This document shows positions 29,449 through 38,828 of a DNA stretch of 64,000 nt, piece after piece; the first letter of the stretch is position 1; each line of letters starts with the position of its first letter. The position numbers and the translations under genes were made by a program. The stretch covers positions 62,001 through 126,000 of the forward strand of contig NZ_JAHKRT010000005.1 in the NCBI RefSeq assembly GCF_018863195.1. The letters are read 5' to 3'. The DNA comes from Sphingomonas quercus (lineage in GTDB: Bacteria; Pseudomonadota; Alphaproteobacteria; Sphingomonadales; Sphingomonadaceae). A model generated the notes under the pieces. That model was not told where the DNA came from. It searched no databases and was given only the letters and a program-made list of their open reading frames with translations.

Positions 29449-30170
29449 CAGTACATATGCTGGCCGCCATTGATCGACAGCGTCGAGCCGGTGACGAAGC
29501 CGGCATCATCCGAGCAGAGGAAGGCAACGCCGCGGGCGATCTCGTGCGCCTGCCCGAGCCGGCCGACTGGAATCTTGGCGACGATCTTGGCGAGCACCTC
29601 GGCCGGCACGGCGGCGACCATGTCGGTGTCGATATAGCCGGGCGCGATGGCGTTTACGGTGATGCCGAAACGCGCGCCCTCCTGCGCCAGCGCCTTGGTG
29701 AAGCCGTGGATGCCGGACTTGGCGGCAGCATAGTTGACCTGGCCATATTGGCCGGCCTGGCCGTTGATCGAGCCAATGTTGACGATGCGGCCCCAGCCGC
29801 GATCCTTCATGCCCGAGAAGGTCGCCTTGGCCATGTTGAAGCAGCCGCCGAGATTGGTGTCGATGACATCCTTCCACGCCTCGTAGCTCATCTTGAGCAA
29901 CGTGCCGTCGCGAGTGATGCCGGCATTGTTGACGACGATGTCGACCGGGCCGAGCGCGTCCTCGACGCGGCGGACCCCTTCCTGGCAGGCGTCGAAATCG
30001 GCGACGTTCCAGCGGAAGGACTGGATGCCGTGCTTCTCGGTGAAGGACTTCGCCTTGCTTTCATCGCCGGCGAAATTGGCTGCGACCGTGATGCCCTTTT
30101 CCTTGAGGGCGAGGCTGATCGCCTCACCGATGCCGCGAGTTCCTCCGGTAACGATCGCAACGCGCGCCAT
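29448..30170 (-). CDS. phbB: Acetoacetyl-CoA reductase
   Basis: 240 residues, a short-chain dehydrogenase that reduces acetoacetyl-CoA to (R)-3-hydroxybutyryl-CoA for polyhydroxybutyrate, normally with NADPH. The cofactor motif TGGTRGIG is at residues 8-15, NNAG at 81-84 and the catalytic set Ser134, Tyr147 and Lys151 is present in IGSINGQAGQYGQVNYAAAK, which is the PhaB/PhbB version of the active-site region. The neighbouring polyester synthase is not in this window. It starts 30 bases after the hemH stop and overlaps the RHH gene. Confidence 0.93.
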   Translation of the reverse strand: MARVAIVTGGTRGIGEAISLALKEKGITVAANFAGDESKAKSFTEKHGIQSFRWNVADFDACQEGVRRVEDALGPVDIVVNNAGITRDGTLLKMSYEAWKDVIDTNLGGCFNMAKATFSGMKDRGWGRIVNIGSINGQAGQYGQVNYAAAKSGIHGFTKALAQEGARFGITVNAIAPGYIDTDMVAAVPAEVLAKIVAKIPVGRLGQAHEIARGVAFLCSDDAGFVTGSTLSINGGQHMY

Positions 30171-30200
30171 GGCATCCTCCTCAACCCATTTGCGGCAACC

Positions 30201-31214
30201 CTAAGCGGGGCGGACCCAGCCTTCAAGCTCGCGGTTGAGAAGGATACGCAGCATTTCAATGCCTGCGGGGCTGTCGTTGAGGCACGGGATATAGTCGAAA
30301 TGGGTGCCCCCCGCCGCAAGAAACGTTTCGCGGCCGCGGATCGCCACCTCCTCCAGCGTCTCCAGGCAATCCGCCGAGAAGCCGGGCGACAGCACAGCGA
30401 TGCGCTTCACCCCCTGGCCGGGCAGCGCCGCCAGCGTCGTGTCGGTGGCCGGCTCCAGCCATTTCGCCCGCCCGAAACGCGACTGGAAGGCGACGCGCAC
30501 CTCGCGCCCCAGTCGTTCCGCCAGCAGCCGCGCCGTCTTCTGGCAATGGCAGTGATAGGGATCGCCGAGCGCCAGCGTTCGCGCCGGCATGCCGTGGAAG
30601 CTGGCGAGGATCAGGTCGGGCGCAAAATCCAGCGCGGCGAGACGCGCGGTGACGGAGCCGGCCAGCGCGTCGATATAGGCAGGATCGTCATGATAGGGCG
30701 GCAGCGTGCGCACCGCCGGCTGCCAGCGCATGCCGGCCAGCTGGGCGAAGGCGGCGTCATTGGCGGTGGCCGTCGTTGCCGCGCAATATTGCGGATAGAG
30801 CGGGGCAAGCAGGATGCGCTCGCACCCCTCGGCCTTCAACGCCGCGATGCGGTCGCCGATCGCCGGCCGGCCATAGCGCATCGCATGATCGACGACGACA
30901 TGAGGGCCGAACGCGCCCTTCAGCGCCTCGGCCTGGGCGCGGGTGATCGCGGCGAGCGGCGAGCCGTCCTCCCGCCAGACGAGGCTATAGGCATGGGCTG
31001 ACCTGGCCGGGCGGGTGCGCAGCACGACCCCGCGCAGGATCGGCTGCCACACCAGCCTCGGAATCTCGACGACGCGGCGGTCGGACAGGAACTCGGCGAG
31101 GTAGCGCCGCACCGCGCCGGCGTCGGGCGCATCCGGCGTGCCGAGGTTGATGATGAGCAGGCCGACCTTGGGGGGCGGCACGGCGGGATGATTGCCGGGC
31201 TTCTCGTCCGTCAT
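30201..31214 (-). CDS. hemH: Ferrochelatase
   Basis: 337 residues. It inserts Fe(II) into protoporphyrin IX, the last step of heme synthesis. The N-terminal GLLIINLGTPDAPDAGAVRR, the iron-site His in LASFHGMPAR and the Glu of SPGFSADCLETLEE are all present, as is the PLYPQY stretch. Two adjacent ATG codons (31217 and 31214) follow GGGAAGAGG; the second has the better spacing. The frame is open further upstream but not family-like. Placement next to iron uptake genes may be coincidental. Confidence 0.93.
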   Translation of the reverse strand: MTDEKPGNHPAVPPPKVGLLIINLGTPDAPDAGAVRRYLAEFLSDRRVVEIPRLVWQPILRGVVLRTRPARSAHAYSLVWREDGSPLAAITRAQAEALKGAFGPHVVVDHAMRYGRPAIGDRIAALKAEGCERILLAPLYPQYCAATTATANDAAFAQLAGMRWQPAVRTLPPYHDDPAYIDALAGSVTARLAALDFAPDLILASFHGMPARTLALGDPYHCHCQKTARLLAERLGREVRVAFQSRFGRAKWLEPATDTTLAALPGQGVKRIAVLSPGFSADCLETLEEVAIRGRETFLAAGGTHFDYIPCLNDSPAGIEMLRILLNRELEGWVRPA

Positions 31215-31341
31215 CATCCTCTTCCCGTTTGGGTCAGGCGGAGGGGCGAGCCCGTCGAGGCCCGTAGTCGGGAAGGCGCCGCGGCACGGCTGGCTGCTTC
31301 TCGACAGGCGCGAGGCGAACGGCAGGGGTGGCAGTGTCTCG

Positions 31342-33504
31342 TCATATGAGCGGCAGGCTCCGGATGCGGCGGCCGGTGGCGGCGGCGAGGGCATTGGCGA
31401 CGGCGGGGCCGATCACCGGCACGGCAAGCTCGCTGACGCCGCCGGAGGGCGCGTTGGTGGCGATCAGCTCGACGGCGATGTCCGGCGAGCCGGCGAGGCG
31501 CGGCAGGGCGAGCGCATCGAGGCTGGCCGCCCCCGCCGGCGTCAGCACCGGACCGAGCGCGGCGCCAAGGCCGAAGATCAGCCCACCCTCGATCTGCTGG
31601 TGGACGATGTCCGGGTTGATCGCCCGGCCGCAATCGACGGCGGCGGCGATGCGGGTGACGCGCGGCCGCCCGCCCTCCATCGCCACTTCAGCGAGCACCG
31701 CGATATGGCTGCCGAAGGCGCTGTGGCAGGCGAGGCCCTGACCGGCCGAGCCACCTTCCCAGCCGCCCAGCGTCGCCGCGGCGGACAGGCAGCGGGCGAG
31801 GCGCGGATTGCCGCTGAGCTGGCCCATGCGGAACGACAAGGGATCGAGCCCGGCGATCCCCGCCAGCTCATCCATGAAGCACTCCGTGAAGAATGCGGTG
31901 TAGCTGTGGCTCTCGGAGCGCCACAGGCCGGTGGCGACGCCGATAGCGGCAGGGTGATGGGTGACGCTGGCCGCCGGGATGGCATAGGGCGGGCGGGCGC
32001 CCTCGACGGCGCGGGCGGCGGCGGCGCGGCCGAGCGGCGCGCCGGGCATGATCCGGCCGATCACCTCGCCGAAACTGGCCGGCACCGCGATGCGCGCCTG
32101 CCAGCCGACGATGCGCGGCCCAGCGAGGCCCGCCGAAAGGCTGGCCAGCGCGGGCGGGCGGAAGCGATCATGGGCGAGATCCTCGGCGCGGGACCATTGC
32201 AGCTGCACCGGCCGCCGTGCCCTCGCCGCGATCACCGCCGCCTGACAGGCCGCCGCCACCTCCATCTTGGCGCCGAAGCTGCCGCCATGGAGCATCGGAT
32301 AGATCGTCACCTGCGTCTCGGACAGGCCAAGCGTGCGCGCCGCAGCGGCGCGGAGCAGGCCGGGCGCCTGGGTCGGCGCCCAGATCTCCAGCCGGTCACC
32401 GGCATAGCGCGCGGTCGCGCACATCGGCTCGATCGCGGCATGGGCGGCGAGGCCGACGCGATACTCGGCCTTGACGGGCATTGGCGGCAGCTTGCCCTCC
32501 TCGACCAGCGCCTCGCCCGTGCCGCCGAGCGCGGCGCGGAGCGCGCGCTCGATCGCGGCATTGTCAGGCGCGGCACCCGGCGCGAAGCCGCCGCCGGCAC
32601 GATCGAGGGCCTCGGCCGCCGCCCAGCTCGTCTCGCCGACGGCGGCCTGCCAGCCGTCCTGCTCGACCAGCATCAGCGCGCCGGGGACGGTCTCGGCGGC
32701 CTTGCGATCGAGCGGTCGTCGCGCCCCCGCGCCGGGCGGGCGCTGGCGGATCGCGGCGAAGGCCATGTCGGGCAAACGGACATCGGCGGCATAGCGCGCC
32801 GATCCGTCGACCTTCGCCGGGAGGTCGAGCCGGGGCACGCTGCGGCCGATGAGCAGCGGCGCCTCACGCAGCGGCAGCTCTTCCGGCGGCGCGAAGGCGG
32901 CGGCTTCGGCGGCAAGCTCGGCGAAGCGCAGCCGGTCAGGGCCGCGCGTGACGAAACCGTCAGCAGTCTCGCACGCCTCCCACGAAATTCCCCAGCGTTT
33001 GGCGGCGGCCATGCACAGCATTGCGCGCGCTGCCGCCCCCGCCTCGGCGAAGCGCCCGGCGAAGCCGCGGATCGAGGTCGATCCGGCGGTCATCATCAGG
33101 GCCGATCGGGTCGCATATTCATGGCCGGCCCAGCCAGCGACGTCGTGAAGAAAGACGGGCAGCCTGTCCCGCGCCAGCTCCTTGGCGAGGAAGTCGTTGG
33201 CGTAGAGCGGGCCGATCGGCGCCGGTTCGACCGCGACGGTACGCCAGTCGGCGCCGAGCGCGTCGGCAAGCACCTGCGGCAGGCTGGTGAACACGCCCTG
33301 CCCCATCTCCGCCTGCGGTACGGCGACGGCGACATGGCCATCCTCGCCGATCTTGAGGAAGGCATTGAACAGATGCTCGCCCGGCGCGGCGGACAGGTTC
33401 GGCCGATAGTGGCGCGGCCAGCCCATGAAGGCGATCGCCAGCCCGATGCCGGCGCCGCCGCCCACGAGCAGGCTCCGCCGCGAGATGGAGAAACGTCCGG
33501 CCAT
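31342..33504 (-). CDS. Molybdopterin-binding oxidoreductase, isoquinoline 1-oxidoreductase beta-like, Tat-exported
   Basis: 720 residues of the xanthine-oxidase superfamily large subunit. The start ISRRSLLVGGGAGIGLAIAF is a twin-arginine signal and points to the periplasm. Further features are FNAFLKIGEDGHVAVAVPQA with EMGQGVFTSLPQVLADALGA, and GGSFGAKMEVAACQAA, the molybdenum cofactor loops of the IorB/aldehyde dehydrogenase group. Enzymes of this group normally need a [2Fe-2S] alpha subunit (IorA) and a cytochrome; neither is encoded beside it. ATG 33504 begins the Tat signal, while the open frame extends to 33567. The substrate is unknown. Confidence 0.88.
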   Translation of the reverse strand: MAGRFSISRRSLLVGGGAGIGLAIAFMGWPRHYRPNLSAAPGEHLFNAFLKIGEDGHVAVAVPQAEMGQGVFTSLPQVLADALGADWRTVAVEPAPIGPLYANDFLAKELARDRLPVFLHDVAGWAGHEYATRSALMMTAGSTSIRGFAGRFAEAGAAARAMLCMAAAKRWGISWEACETADGFVTRGPDRLRFAELAAEAAAFAPPEELPLREAPLLIGRSVPRLDLPAKVDGSARYAADVRLPDMAFAAIRQRPPGAGARRPLDRKAAETVPGALMLVEQDGWQAAVGETSWAAAEALDRAGGGFAPGAAPDNAAIERALRAALGGTGEALVEEGKLPPMPVKAEYRVGLAAHAAIEPMCATARYAGDRLEIWAPTQAPGLLRAAAARTLGLSETQVTIYPMLHGGSFGAKMEVAAACQAAVIAARARRPVQLQWSRAEDLAHDRFRPPALASLSAGLAGPRIVGWQARIAVPASFGEVIGRIMPGAPLGRAAAARAVEGARPPYAIPAASVTHHPAAIGVATGLWRSESHSYTAFFTECFMDELAGIAGLDPLSFRMGQLSGNPRLARCLSAAATLGGWEGGSAGQGLACHSAFGSHIAVLAEVAMEGGRPRVTRIAAAVDCGRAINPDIVHQQIEGGLIFGLGAALGPVLTPAGAASLDALALPRLAGSPDIAVELIATNAPSGGVSELAVPVIGPAVANALAAATGRRIRSLPLI

Positions 33505-33843
33505 GGCGCCTGATAGGGCCGGGTTGCCGGCGGGCGCAATGCCCGGATGAGGGCGCCTGCGGCCCAAGTCGACGAAGTTGCGATATTGGCGGGCGGCGCG
33601 GCCCGGTGAGCGCGATGCGTCACCCCGGACCCGTTCGACAGGTCGGCACGGGCCTGGTCCAGGGCGCGCCCCTCCGCCGACTGCGGGCCTTTTGTGGCGG
33701 GCGGGCGGCGAACCGAATCCGGCGTGAGCGCGGCAGGGTGCGCGGACAGGTGCCCGCCCCCGATCGGCCGCCGGCGTAAAGCGCCGCTTTCCAGATCGCC
33801 CCGCCCGCTCTAAGGCGGCAGCGAAACAGCCGCGGGAAGAGTT
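33505..33843. other. Divergent gap between the oxidoreductase and lgt
   Basis: 339 bases without a recognisable gene. A diverged P1-type palindrome (GTCACCCCGGACCCGTTCGA at 33619-33638, continuing to about 33665) is present. The gap should contain the promoters of both divergent genes, but no clear -35/-10 pair was seen. Confidence 0.5.
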
Positions 33844-34725
33844 TTGAGCAGCCTCCTCGTCACCGGCCTCGTGGCCAGCGCCTCATCCGCGATCCAGTTC
33901 AGCGAGCTCGGCCTGTCGCCGGTTGCGCTCGACCTCGGCTTCTTCCAGATCCGCTGGTATTCGCTGGCCTATATCGCCGGCATCGTCATCGGCTGGTGGT
34001 ATCTGCTCAAGCTGCTCGACAAGCCGGGCGCGCCGATGGCGCGGCGCCATGCCGATGATTTCGTGACATGGGCGACGGTCGGCATCATCCTCGGCGGCCG
34101 GCTGGGCTATGTCGCCTTCTACCGGCCAGACTATTACATGGCCCACCCCGGGGAGATTTTCCGCCTGTGGGAGGGCGGCATGTCGCTGCACGGTGGCGTG
34201 CTCGGCACGATCCTCGCGATCCTGCTGTTCGCGCGGCGCAACGGGCTGAACTGGCTGCGCATCCACGATTATATCGCCTGCTGCGCGCCGTTCGGGCTCG
34301 GTTTCGGGCGGCTGGCCAACTTCATCAACGGCGAGTTGTGGGGCCGGCCGACCGACGTGCCCTGGGCGATCGTCTTCCCGCGCGCCGACGCGCTGCCCCG
34401 CCATCCGAGCCAGCTCTACGAGGCCGGGCTGGAGGGCATAGTGTTGTTCGCGATCCTGTGGTTCGCGTTCTGGCGCACCGATGCCCGCTATCAGCCGGGC
34501 AAGCTCGCCGGGCTGTTCATCCTCTTCTATGGCCTGTTCCGCTTCTTCGTGGAATTCTATCGCGAGCCCGACGAACAGCTGGTTGGCTTCGCCCAGGCAA
34601 CCGGGCTTCATATGGGCCAGTGGCTGTGCGTGCCGATGATCCTCGGCGGGCTGTGGCTGGTGTGGACCGCCAGGGGGCGGCGCGTGCGGGTGGAGCCGAC
34701 CGCCGGTGACGCGAGCGTCTCCTGA
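33844..34725 (+). CDS. lgt: Prolipoprotein diacylglyceryl transferase
   Basis: 293 residues with seven membrane segments. It transfers diacylglyceryl from phosphatidylglycerol to the lipobox cysteine of prolipoproteins. [14 protein letters not shown] carries the catalytic HGG region, [20 protein letters not shown] is the Lgt signature and [13 protein letters not shown] the C-terminal one. The start is probably the TTG at 33844, preceded by GGAAGAG; a GTG nine codons on is an alternative. The stop overlaps the next gene by 20 bases. Likely clients in this window include the lipoproteins at 52827 and 61401. Confidence 0.94.
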   Translation: MSSLLVTGLVASASSAIQFSELGLSPVALDLGFFQIRWYSLAYIAGIVIGWWYLLKLLDKPGAPMARRHADDFVTWATVGIILGGRLGYVAFYRPDYYMAHPGEIFRLWEGGMSLHGGVLGTILAILLFARRNGLNWLRIHDYIACCAPFGLGFGRLANFINGELWGRPTDVPWAIVFPRADALPRHPSQLYEAGLEGIVLFAILWFAFWRTDARYQPGKLAGLFILFYGLFRFFVEFYREPDEQLVGFAQATGLHMGQWLCVPMILGGLWLVWTARGRRVRVEPTAGDASVS

Positions 34726-35746
34726 CCTGACGAGCGAGCTGGCGGCGCGCATCGCGGCGGGCGGGCCGATCCCGATCGCCGACTATATGGCCGCCGCCAA
34801 CGCCACCTATTATGCCGAACGCGATCCGCTGGGCGCGGCCGGGGACTTCATCACCGCGCCGGAGATCAGCCAGATGTTCGGCGAGCTGATCGGCCTGTGC
34901 CTCGCCGATCTGTGGGCGCGGTCCGGCGCCCCTGCCGACGTGGCGTGGGTCGAGCTCGGCCCGGGACGCGGCACGCTGAGCCACGACGCGCTCCGCGCCG
35001 CCGGGCGCGCGGGGCTGGCACCCCCGGTGCATCTGGTCGAGACGAGCCCGGCCCTCAGGGCGGCGCAGGCGCGGCTGCTGCCCGGCGCGCGCTGGCATGA
35101 GGCAGCGGCCGGCCTGCCCGCGGATCGGCCGCTGCTGGTCGTGGCCAACGAGTTTTTCGACGCGCTGCCGGTGCGGCAGCTGGTACGCGAAGGGGCGGCC
35201 TGGCGGGAGCGGCTGGTCGACTGGCGCGACGGGCGGTTCGTAGCCGTCGCCGGCACGGCGGTGGCCGAAAAGGGGCTTCCCGAGGCGGAGGACGGCGCCA
35301 TCCTCGAAGCCAATCCGGCGGCGCTGGCGATCGTCACCGAGCTGGCCGGGCGCATCGTCGCCCGGGGCGGGGCGATGCTGATGGTCGATTACGGCCACGA
35401 CCGGACGTCGATTGGCGATACCCTGCAGGCGGTGAGCCGGCACGCCCATGCCGATCCGTTCGCAGCGCCGGGAACGCGCGATCTCACCGCGCATGTCGAT
35501 TTCGCCGCGCTCGCCGCCGCCGCAGCAGCGGCCGGCGCCCGCACGCACGGGCCGGTTGAGCAGGGCGCGTTCCTTACCGCGCTCGGCCTTGCCCAGCGGG
35601 CGGCGGCGCTGGCCCGCGCGGCGCCGGCGCGGGGCGACGAAATCGCCGCGGCGTATCGCCGGCTCGCCGATCCGGCCGAAATGGGGCGGCTGTTCAAGGT
35701 GCTGGCGGTGTCGGCTCCGTCATGGCCGCAGCCGGCCGGGTTTTGA
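34706..35746 (+). CDS. SAM-dependent methyltransferase, NDUFAF7/MidA family
   Basis: 346 residues, GTG start inside the end of lgt. [18 protein letters not shown] at 46-63 and [17 protein letters not shown] at 83-99 (SAM-binding loop) identify the family of mitochondrial NDUFAF7, which dimethylates an arginine of the complex I 49-kDa subunit during assembly. [15 protein letters not shown] is another family motif. The bacterial ortholog is presumed to act on NuoD, here encoded at 21816-23042, but that is inference. The gene sits in lgt-midA-pgeF order, common in alphaproteobacteria. Confidence 0.9.
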   Translation: MTRASPDLTSELAARIAAGGPIPIADYMAAANATYYAERDPLGAAGDFITAPEISQMFGELIGLCLADLWARSGAPADVAWVELGPGRGTLSHDALRAAGRAGLAPPVHLVETSPALRAAQARLLPGARWHEAAAGLPADRPLLVVANEFFDALPVRQLVREGAAWRERLVDWRDGRFVAVAGTAVAEKGLPEAEDGAILEANPAALAIVTELAGRIVARGGAMLMVDYGHDRTSIGDTLQAVSRHAHADPFAAPGTRDLTAHVDFAALAAAAAAAGARTHGPVEQGAFLTALGLAQRAAALARAAPARGDEIAAAYRRLADPAEMGRLFKVLAVSAPSWPQPAGF

Positions 35747-35756
35747 GGAAGAGAAG

Positions 35757-36530
35757 ATGAGTGTCACGCCGATCACCTCGCCGCTGCTCGCCCCCCTGCC
35801 CCACGGATTTCTCGGTCGCGCCGGCGGCGTTTCGACCGGCATCCATGCCGGCCTGAATGTCGGGTTCGGCTCGGACGATGATCGCGCCGCGATCGTCGAG
35901 AACCGGCGGCGGGCGGTGGCTGCGGTGCTGCCCGGCGCGGCGCTGGTGACGGTGCATCAGGTCCATTCGGCCGAGGCCGTGGCGGTGACGGCGCCGTTCC
36001 CGGACGAGGCCCGCCCCCATGCCGACGCACTGGTGACGGACAGGCCGGGCCTGCTGCTCGGCATCCTCACCGCCGATTGCGTGCCGATCCTGTTCGCGGA
36101 CAGGGACGCCGGCGTCGTCGGCGCCGCCCATGCCGGGTGGAAGGGCGCGTTCGGCGGCGTGGTCGCGGCGACGGTGGCGGCGATGGCAGGGCTGGGCGCA
36201 CGCGCGGAGCGGATCACGGCAGCGGTGGGGCCGTGCATCGGACGCGCGTCCTACGAAGTCGACGATGGCTTTCTGCGGCGCTTCTGCATGGACGATGCCG
36301 AAAATGAGCGCTTCTTCCTCGACGGCCAGCGCGAGGGCCATCACCAGTTCGACATCGAGGCCTATGTCGCCCACCGGCTTGCCGAGGCGGGGGTGACGCG
36401 GGCCGAGCTGGTCGGGCTCGACACCTATGCCGACGAGGCGCGGTTCTTCAGCTATCGTCGCGCCACCCATCGCGGCGAGCCCGGCTATGGCCGGCAGATC
36501 AGCCTGATCGGCATGGCGACCGGCGCATGA
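35757..36530 (+). CDS. pgeF: Peptidoglycan editing factor PgeF (YfiH/DUF152, laccase-like)
   Basis: 257 residues. The metal/catalytic residues lie in TVHQVHSAEAV, LTADCVPILF and GAAHAGWKGAF, the His-Cys-His set of the YfiH family, long called polyphenol oxidases; members remove misincorporated amino acids from peptidoglycan precursors or act as purine nucleoside phosphorylases. Late motifs are GPCIGRASYEVDDGF and FFSYRRATHRGEPGYGRQIS. A strong ribosome site (GAGGAAGAGAAG) precedes the ATG at 35757. It follows the methyltransferase by 10 bases. Confidence 0.93.
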   Translation: MSVTPITSPLLAPLPHGFLGRAGGVSTGIHAGLNVGFGSDDDRAAIVENRRRAVAAVLPGAALVTVHQVHSAEAVAVTAPFPDEARPHADALVTDRPGLLLGILTADCVPILFADRDAGVVGAAHAGWKGAFGGVVAATVAAMAGLGARAERITAAVGPCIGRASYEVDDGFLRRFCMDDAENERFFLDGQREGHHQFDIEAYVAHRLAEAGVTRAELVGLDTYADEARFFSYRRATHRGEPGYGRQISLIGMATGA

Positions 36531-36544
36531 GGCGGCGCGACACA

Positions 36545-36573
36545 TTGACAGCACGGCCGCGCCCGGTGTTAGC
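36545..36573 (+). promoter_or_regulatory. Possible promoter for the DUF2279 gene
   Basis: TTGACA at 36545-36550 is followed after 17 bases by GTTAGC at 36568-36573, a perfect -35 with a weak -10. If used, transcription would begin about 4 bases before ATG 36584 and the mRNA would be almost leaderless. Confidence 0.35.
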
Positions 36574-36583
36574 GACCGGCCGG

Positions 36584-37594
36584 ATGGCTTCCCCTCTCCT
36601 CTTCCGCACGACGCTCTGCCTGCTGATGACGGGCGCCGCCTGGGTCCCCGCCCGCGCGGAGGAGGCGCTGGCGATGATCGAGGCGCCGGCACTCGATATC
36701 GCCGACCTCCATGCGCAGCCGGTGTCGCTGGTGGTGACGCAACCCGCAGGCGAACCATCCACGGCGGCTCCCGCCGTGGCGGAGGCGGCCTACGGCCCGC
36801 CCGCGCCGGACAATGGCCGGCCGGCGAAGCGCGACCTGCGGACGTTCAGCGAGCAAGTCGGCGCGGTGAAATGGGAAGTGGGCGGGATCGCCGCCTACAT
36901 GACGGTGATCAACGTCAAGAAGATGACCGAAGTCGGCACCCGCGGCTTCCATTTCCAGAACGAGGGCTGGTTCGGTAAATCGACGCTCAACCTCGGCGTC
37001 GACAAGCTGGCGCACGCCTTCAACACCTATGCGATCTCGGACATCCTCTACGCCCGCCTGCGCCGCAAGACCGACGCGCCGAGCGCGGCGGTGACGGCAG
37101 CGGTGCTCGCCTCGGGGCTACAGATCTACAGCGAGTTCTTCGACGCGGTGAAGAAGAGCAGCGGCTTTTCGGTGCAGGACGTCGCCTTCAACACCGCCGG
37201 CGCGGCGCTGTCGGCGTTGCGCAACAGCGTGCCGGGGATGCGCGACAAGCTCGATTTCCGCCTGCTGTTCATCCCCAATTCCGACATCTACACCTTCATG
37301 GGCGGCGAGCATTATGAGCAGGAGCGCTTCCTGCTCGCGCTGCAACTGTCCGGCTTCGAGGCGTTCAAGCACACGCCGCTGCGCTTCGTGGAGCTCCACG
37401 CCGGCTATTACGGCAAGGATTTCTCCGGCCCCGATCGCGACGCCGGCAAGATCCCGCAACGCAAGCCGTTCATCGGCATCGGCCTCAACCTGCAGGAGCT
37501 GCTGTTCCCGCACCCGCGCTCGCGCGCCGCGAAGATCGGCCGGGGCGCGCTGGATTATTTCCAGGTGCCCTATACGGCGGTGCATATCGACTGA
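36584..37594 (+). CDS. DUF2279 (YfiM-like) exported protein
   Basis: 336 residues from ATG 36584, which begins a classical signal peptide (MASPLLFRTTLCLLMTGAAW then VPARA). The conserved DUF2279 core is NLGVDKLAHAFNTYAISDIL with the later SGLQIYSEFFDAVKKSSGFS and DVAFNTAGAALSALRNSVPG, predicted amphipathic or membrane helices. Such proteins are annotated as periplasmic or membrane, function unknown. An ATG at 36527 (4-base overlap with pgeF) is an alternative start that would add 19 basic residues before the signal peptide. The possible promoter at 36545 supports the later start. Confidence 0.75.
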   Translation: MASPLLFRTTLCLLMTGAAWVPARAEEALAMIEAPALDIADLHAQPVSLVVTQPAGEPSTAAPAVAEAAYGPPAPDNGRPAKRDLRTFSEQVGAVKWEVGGIAAYMTVINVKKMTEVGTRGFHFQNEGWFGKSTLNLGVDKLAHAFNTYAISDILYARLRRKTDAPSAAVTAAVLASGLQIYSEFFDAVKKSSGFSVQDVAFNTAGAALSALRNSVPGMRDKLDFRLLFIPNSDIYTFMGGEHYEQERFLLALQLSGFEAFKHTPLRFVELHAGYYGKDFSGPDRDAGKIPQRKPFIGIGLNLQELLFPHPRSRAAKIGRGALDYFQVPYTAVHID

Positions 37595-37638
37595 TCGTCT
37601 CGCCGTGCATGACGGGCGCAAGCGCGGCGCTGGCGCCG

Positions 37639-38766
37639 TCAGTCGACATCCTCCACGTCAACCTTCTCGCCCGTCACCCGCTGGGAAAGCGCGGCGGACA
37701 TGAAGCGGTCGAGGTCGCCGTCGAGCACGTCCGACGGCGCGGTGGAGGTAACGCCGGTACGCAGGTCCTTCACCAGCTGATAGGGCTGGAGGACGTAGGA
37801 GCGGATCTGGTGGCCCCAGCCGATATCGGTCTTGGTGGCGTTGACCGCGTTGGCCTCCTCCTCGCGCTTGCGCAGTTCCGCCTCGAACAGCCGCGCCTTG
37901 AGCTGCTTCATCGCCTCGGCGCGATTCTTGTGCTGCGAACGCTGGTTCTGACAGGAGACGACGATGCCGGTCGGGATATGGGTGATGCGCACCGCCGAAT
38001 CGGTGGTGTTGATGTGCTGACCGCCGGCGCCCGACGCGCGATAAGTGTCGATGCGCAGGTCCTTTTCCTGCACCTCGATCTCGATATCGTCGTCGACTTC
38101 GGGATACACCCAGACGCTGGCGAAGCTGGTGTGGCGCCGTGCCGAGCTGTCATAAGGGCTGATGCGGACGAGGCGGTGGACGCCGCTTTCCGTCTTGGCC
38201 CAGCCATAGGCGTTCTCGCCCTTGAGCAGCAGGGTGGCGGACTTGATGCCCGCCTGTTCCCCGGCGTGATGATCGACCAGCTCGACCTTCATCCCGTGGC
38301 GCTCCGCCCAGCGCGTGTACATGCGCTGCAGCATCTCCGCCCAGTCCTGGCTCTCGGTGCCGCCGGCGCCGGCATTGACCTCGATATAGCTGTTGTTCGC
38401 GTCCGCCTCTCCGGCAAGCAGCGCCTGCACCTTGTCCGCCTCGGCCCGCTGGGCGAGCGCGGCGAGGCTGGCAACGCCTTCGTCGACCAGGGCGCTGTCG
38501 CCCTCGGCCTCGGCCATCTCCATCAGCTCGATGGTGTCGTCACGCTCGCGCTCGATCGCCTTGACCGCAGCGACCGCCTCGTCGAGGCGGCGACGCTCCT
38601 GCATCACCGACTGGGCCTGCTTCGGATCGTCCCATAACCTGGGGTCCTCGACGCGGGCGTTCAGCTCGTCGAGCCGGCGCAGCGCGCGGTCCCAGACGAG
38701 GAAGCGGCGGACGAGCGCCATCGCCGCATTGATCTGATCGACATGAGCCTGCGCTTCGGCGCGCAT
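37639..38766 (-). CDS. prfB: Peptide chain release factor 2
   Basis: 375 residues. It releases the peptide at UGA and UAA stops. The catalytic GGQ is at residues 248-250 ([18 protein letters not shown]). The codon-recognition tripeptide position reads SPY (203-205, [19 protein letters not shown]) where E. coli has SPF. The gene is one continuous frame; there is no programmed frameshift early in it. GGAG lies 8 bases upstream of ATG 38766; a longer open frame upstream is not family-like. It follows the PBP1A gene by 62 bases. Confidence 0.95.
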   Translation of the reverse strand: MRAEAQAHVDQINAAMALVRRFLVWDRALRRLDELNARVEDPRLWDDPKQAQSVMQERRRLDEAVAAVKAIERERDDTIELMEMAEAEGDSALVDEGVASLAALAQRAEADKVQALLAGEADANNSYIEVNAGAGGTESQDWAEMLQRMYTRWAERHGMKVELVDHHAGEQAGIKSATLLLKGENAYGWAKTESGVHRLVRISPYDSSARRHTSFASVWVYPEVDDDIEIEVQEKDLRIDTYRASGAGGQHINTTDSAVRITHIPTGIVVSCQNQRSQHKNRAEAMKQLKARLFEAELRKREEEANAVNATKTDIGWGHQIRSYVLQPYQLVKDLRTGVTSTAPSDVLDGDLDRFMSAALSQRVTGEKVDVEDVD

Positions 38767-38828
38767 CGGGGAAACTCCTGAATGGCGGGAGCGCGGCGGG
38801 GCGCGCAACACCTATGTGGGCGCGGGCC

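Noticed and set aside
31192-33513. A 773-codon plus-strand open frame opposite the molybdopterin enzyme
   Set aside because: Arg/Gly-rich shadow without any recognisable domain; the minus strand has a Tat signal and family motifs.
37639-38766. Programmed frameshift in prfB
   Set aside because: The reading frame is continuous from ATG 38766 and no in-frame early TGA with a slippery site is present.
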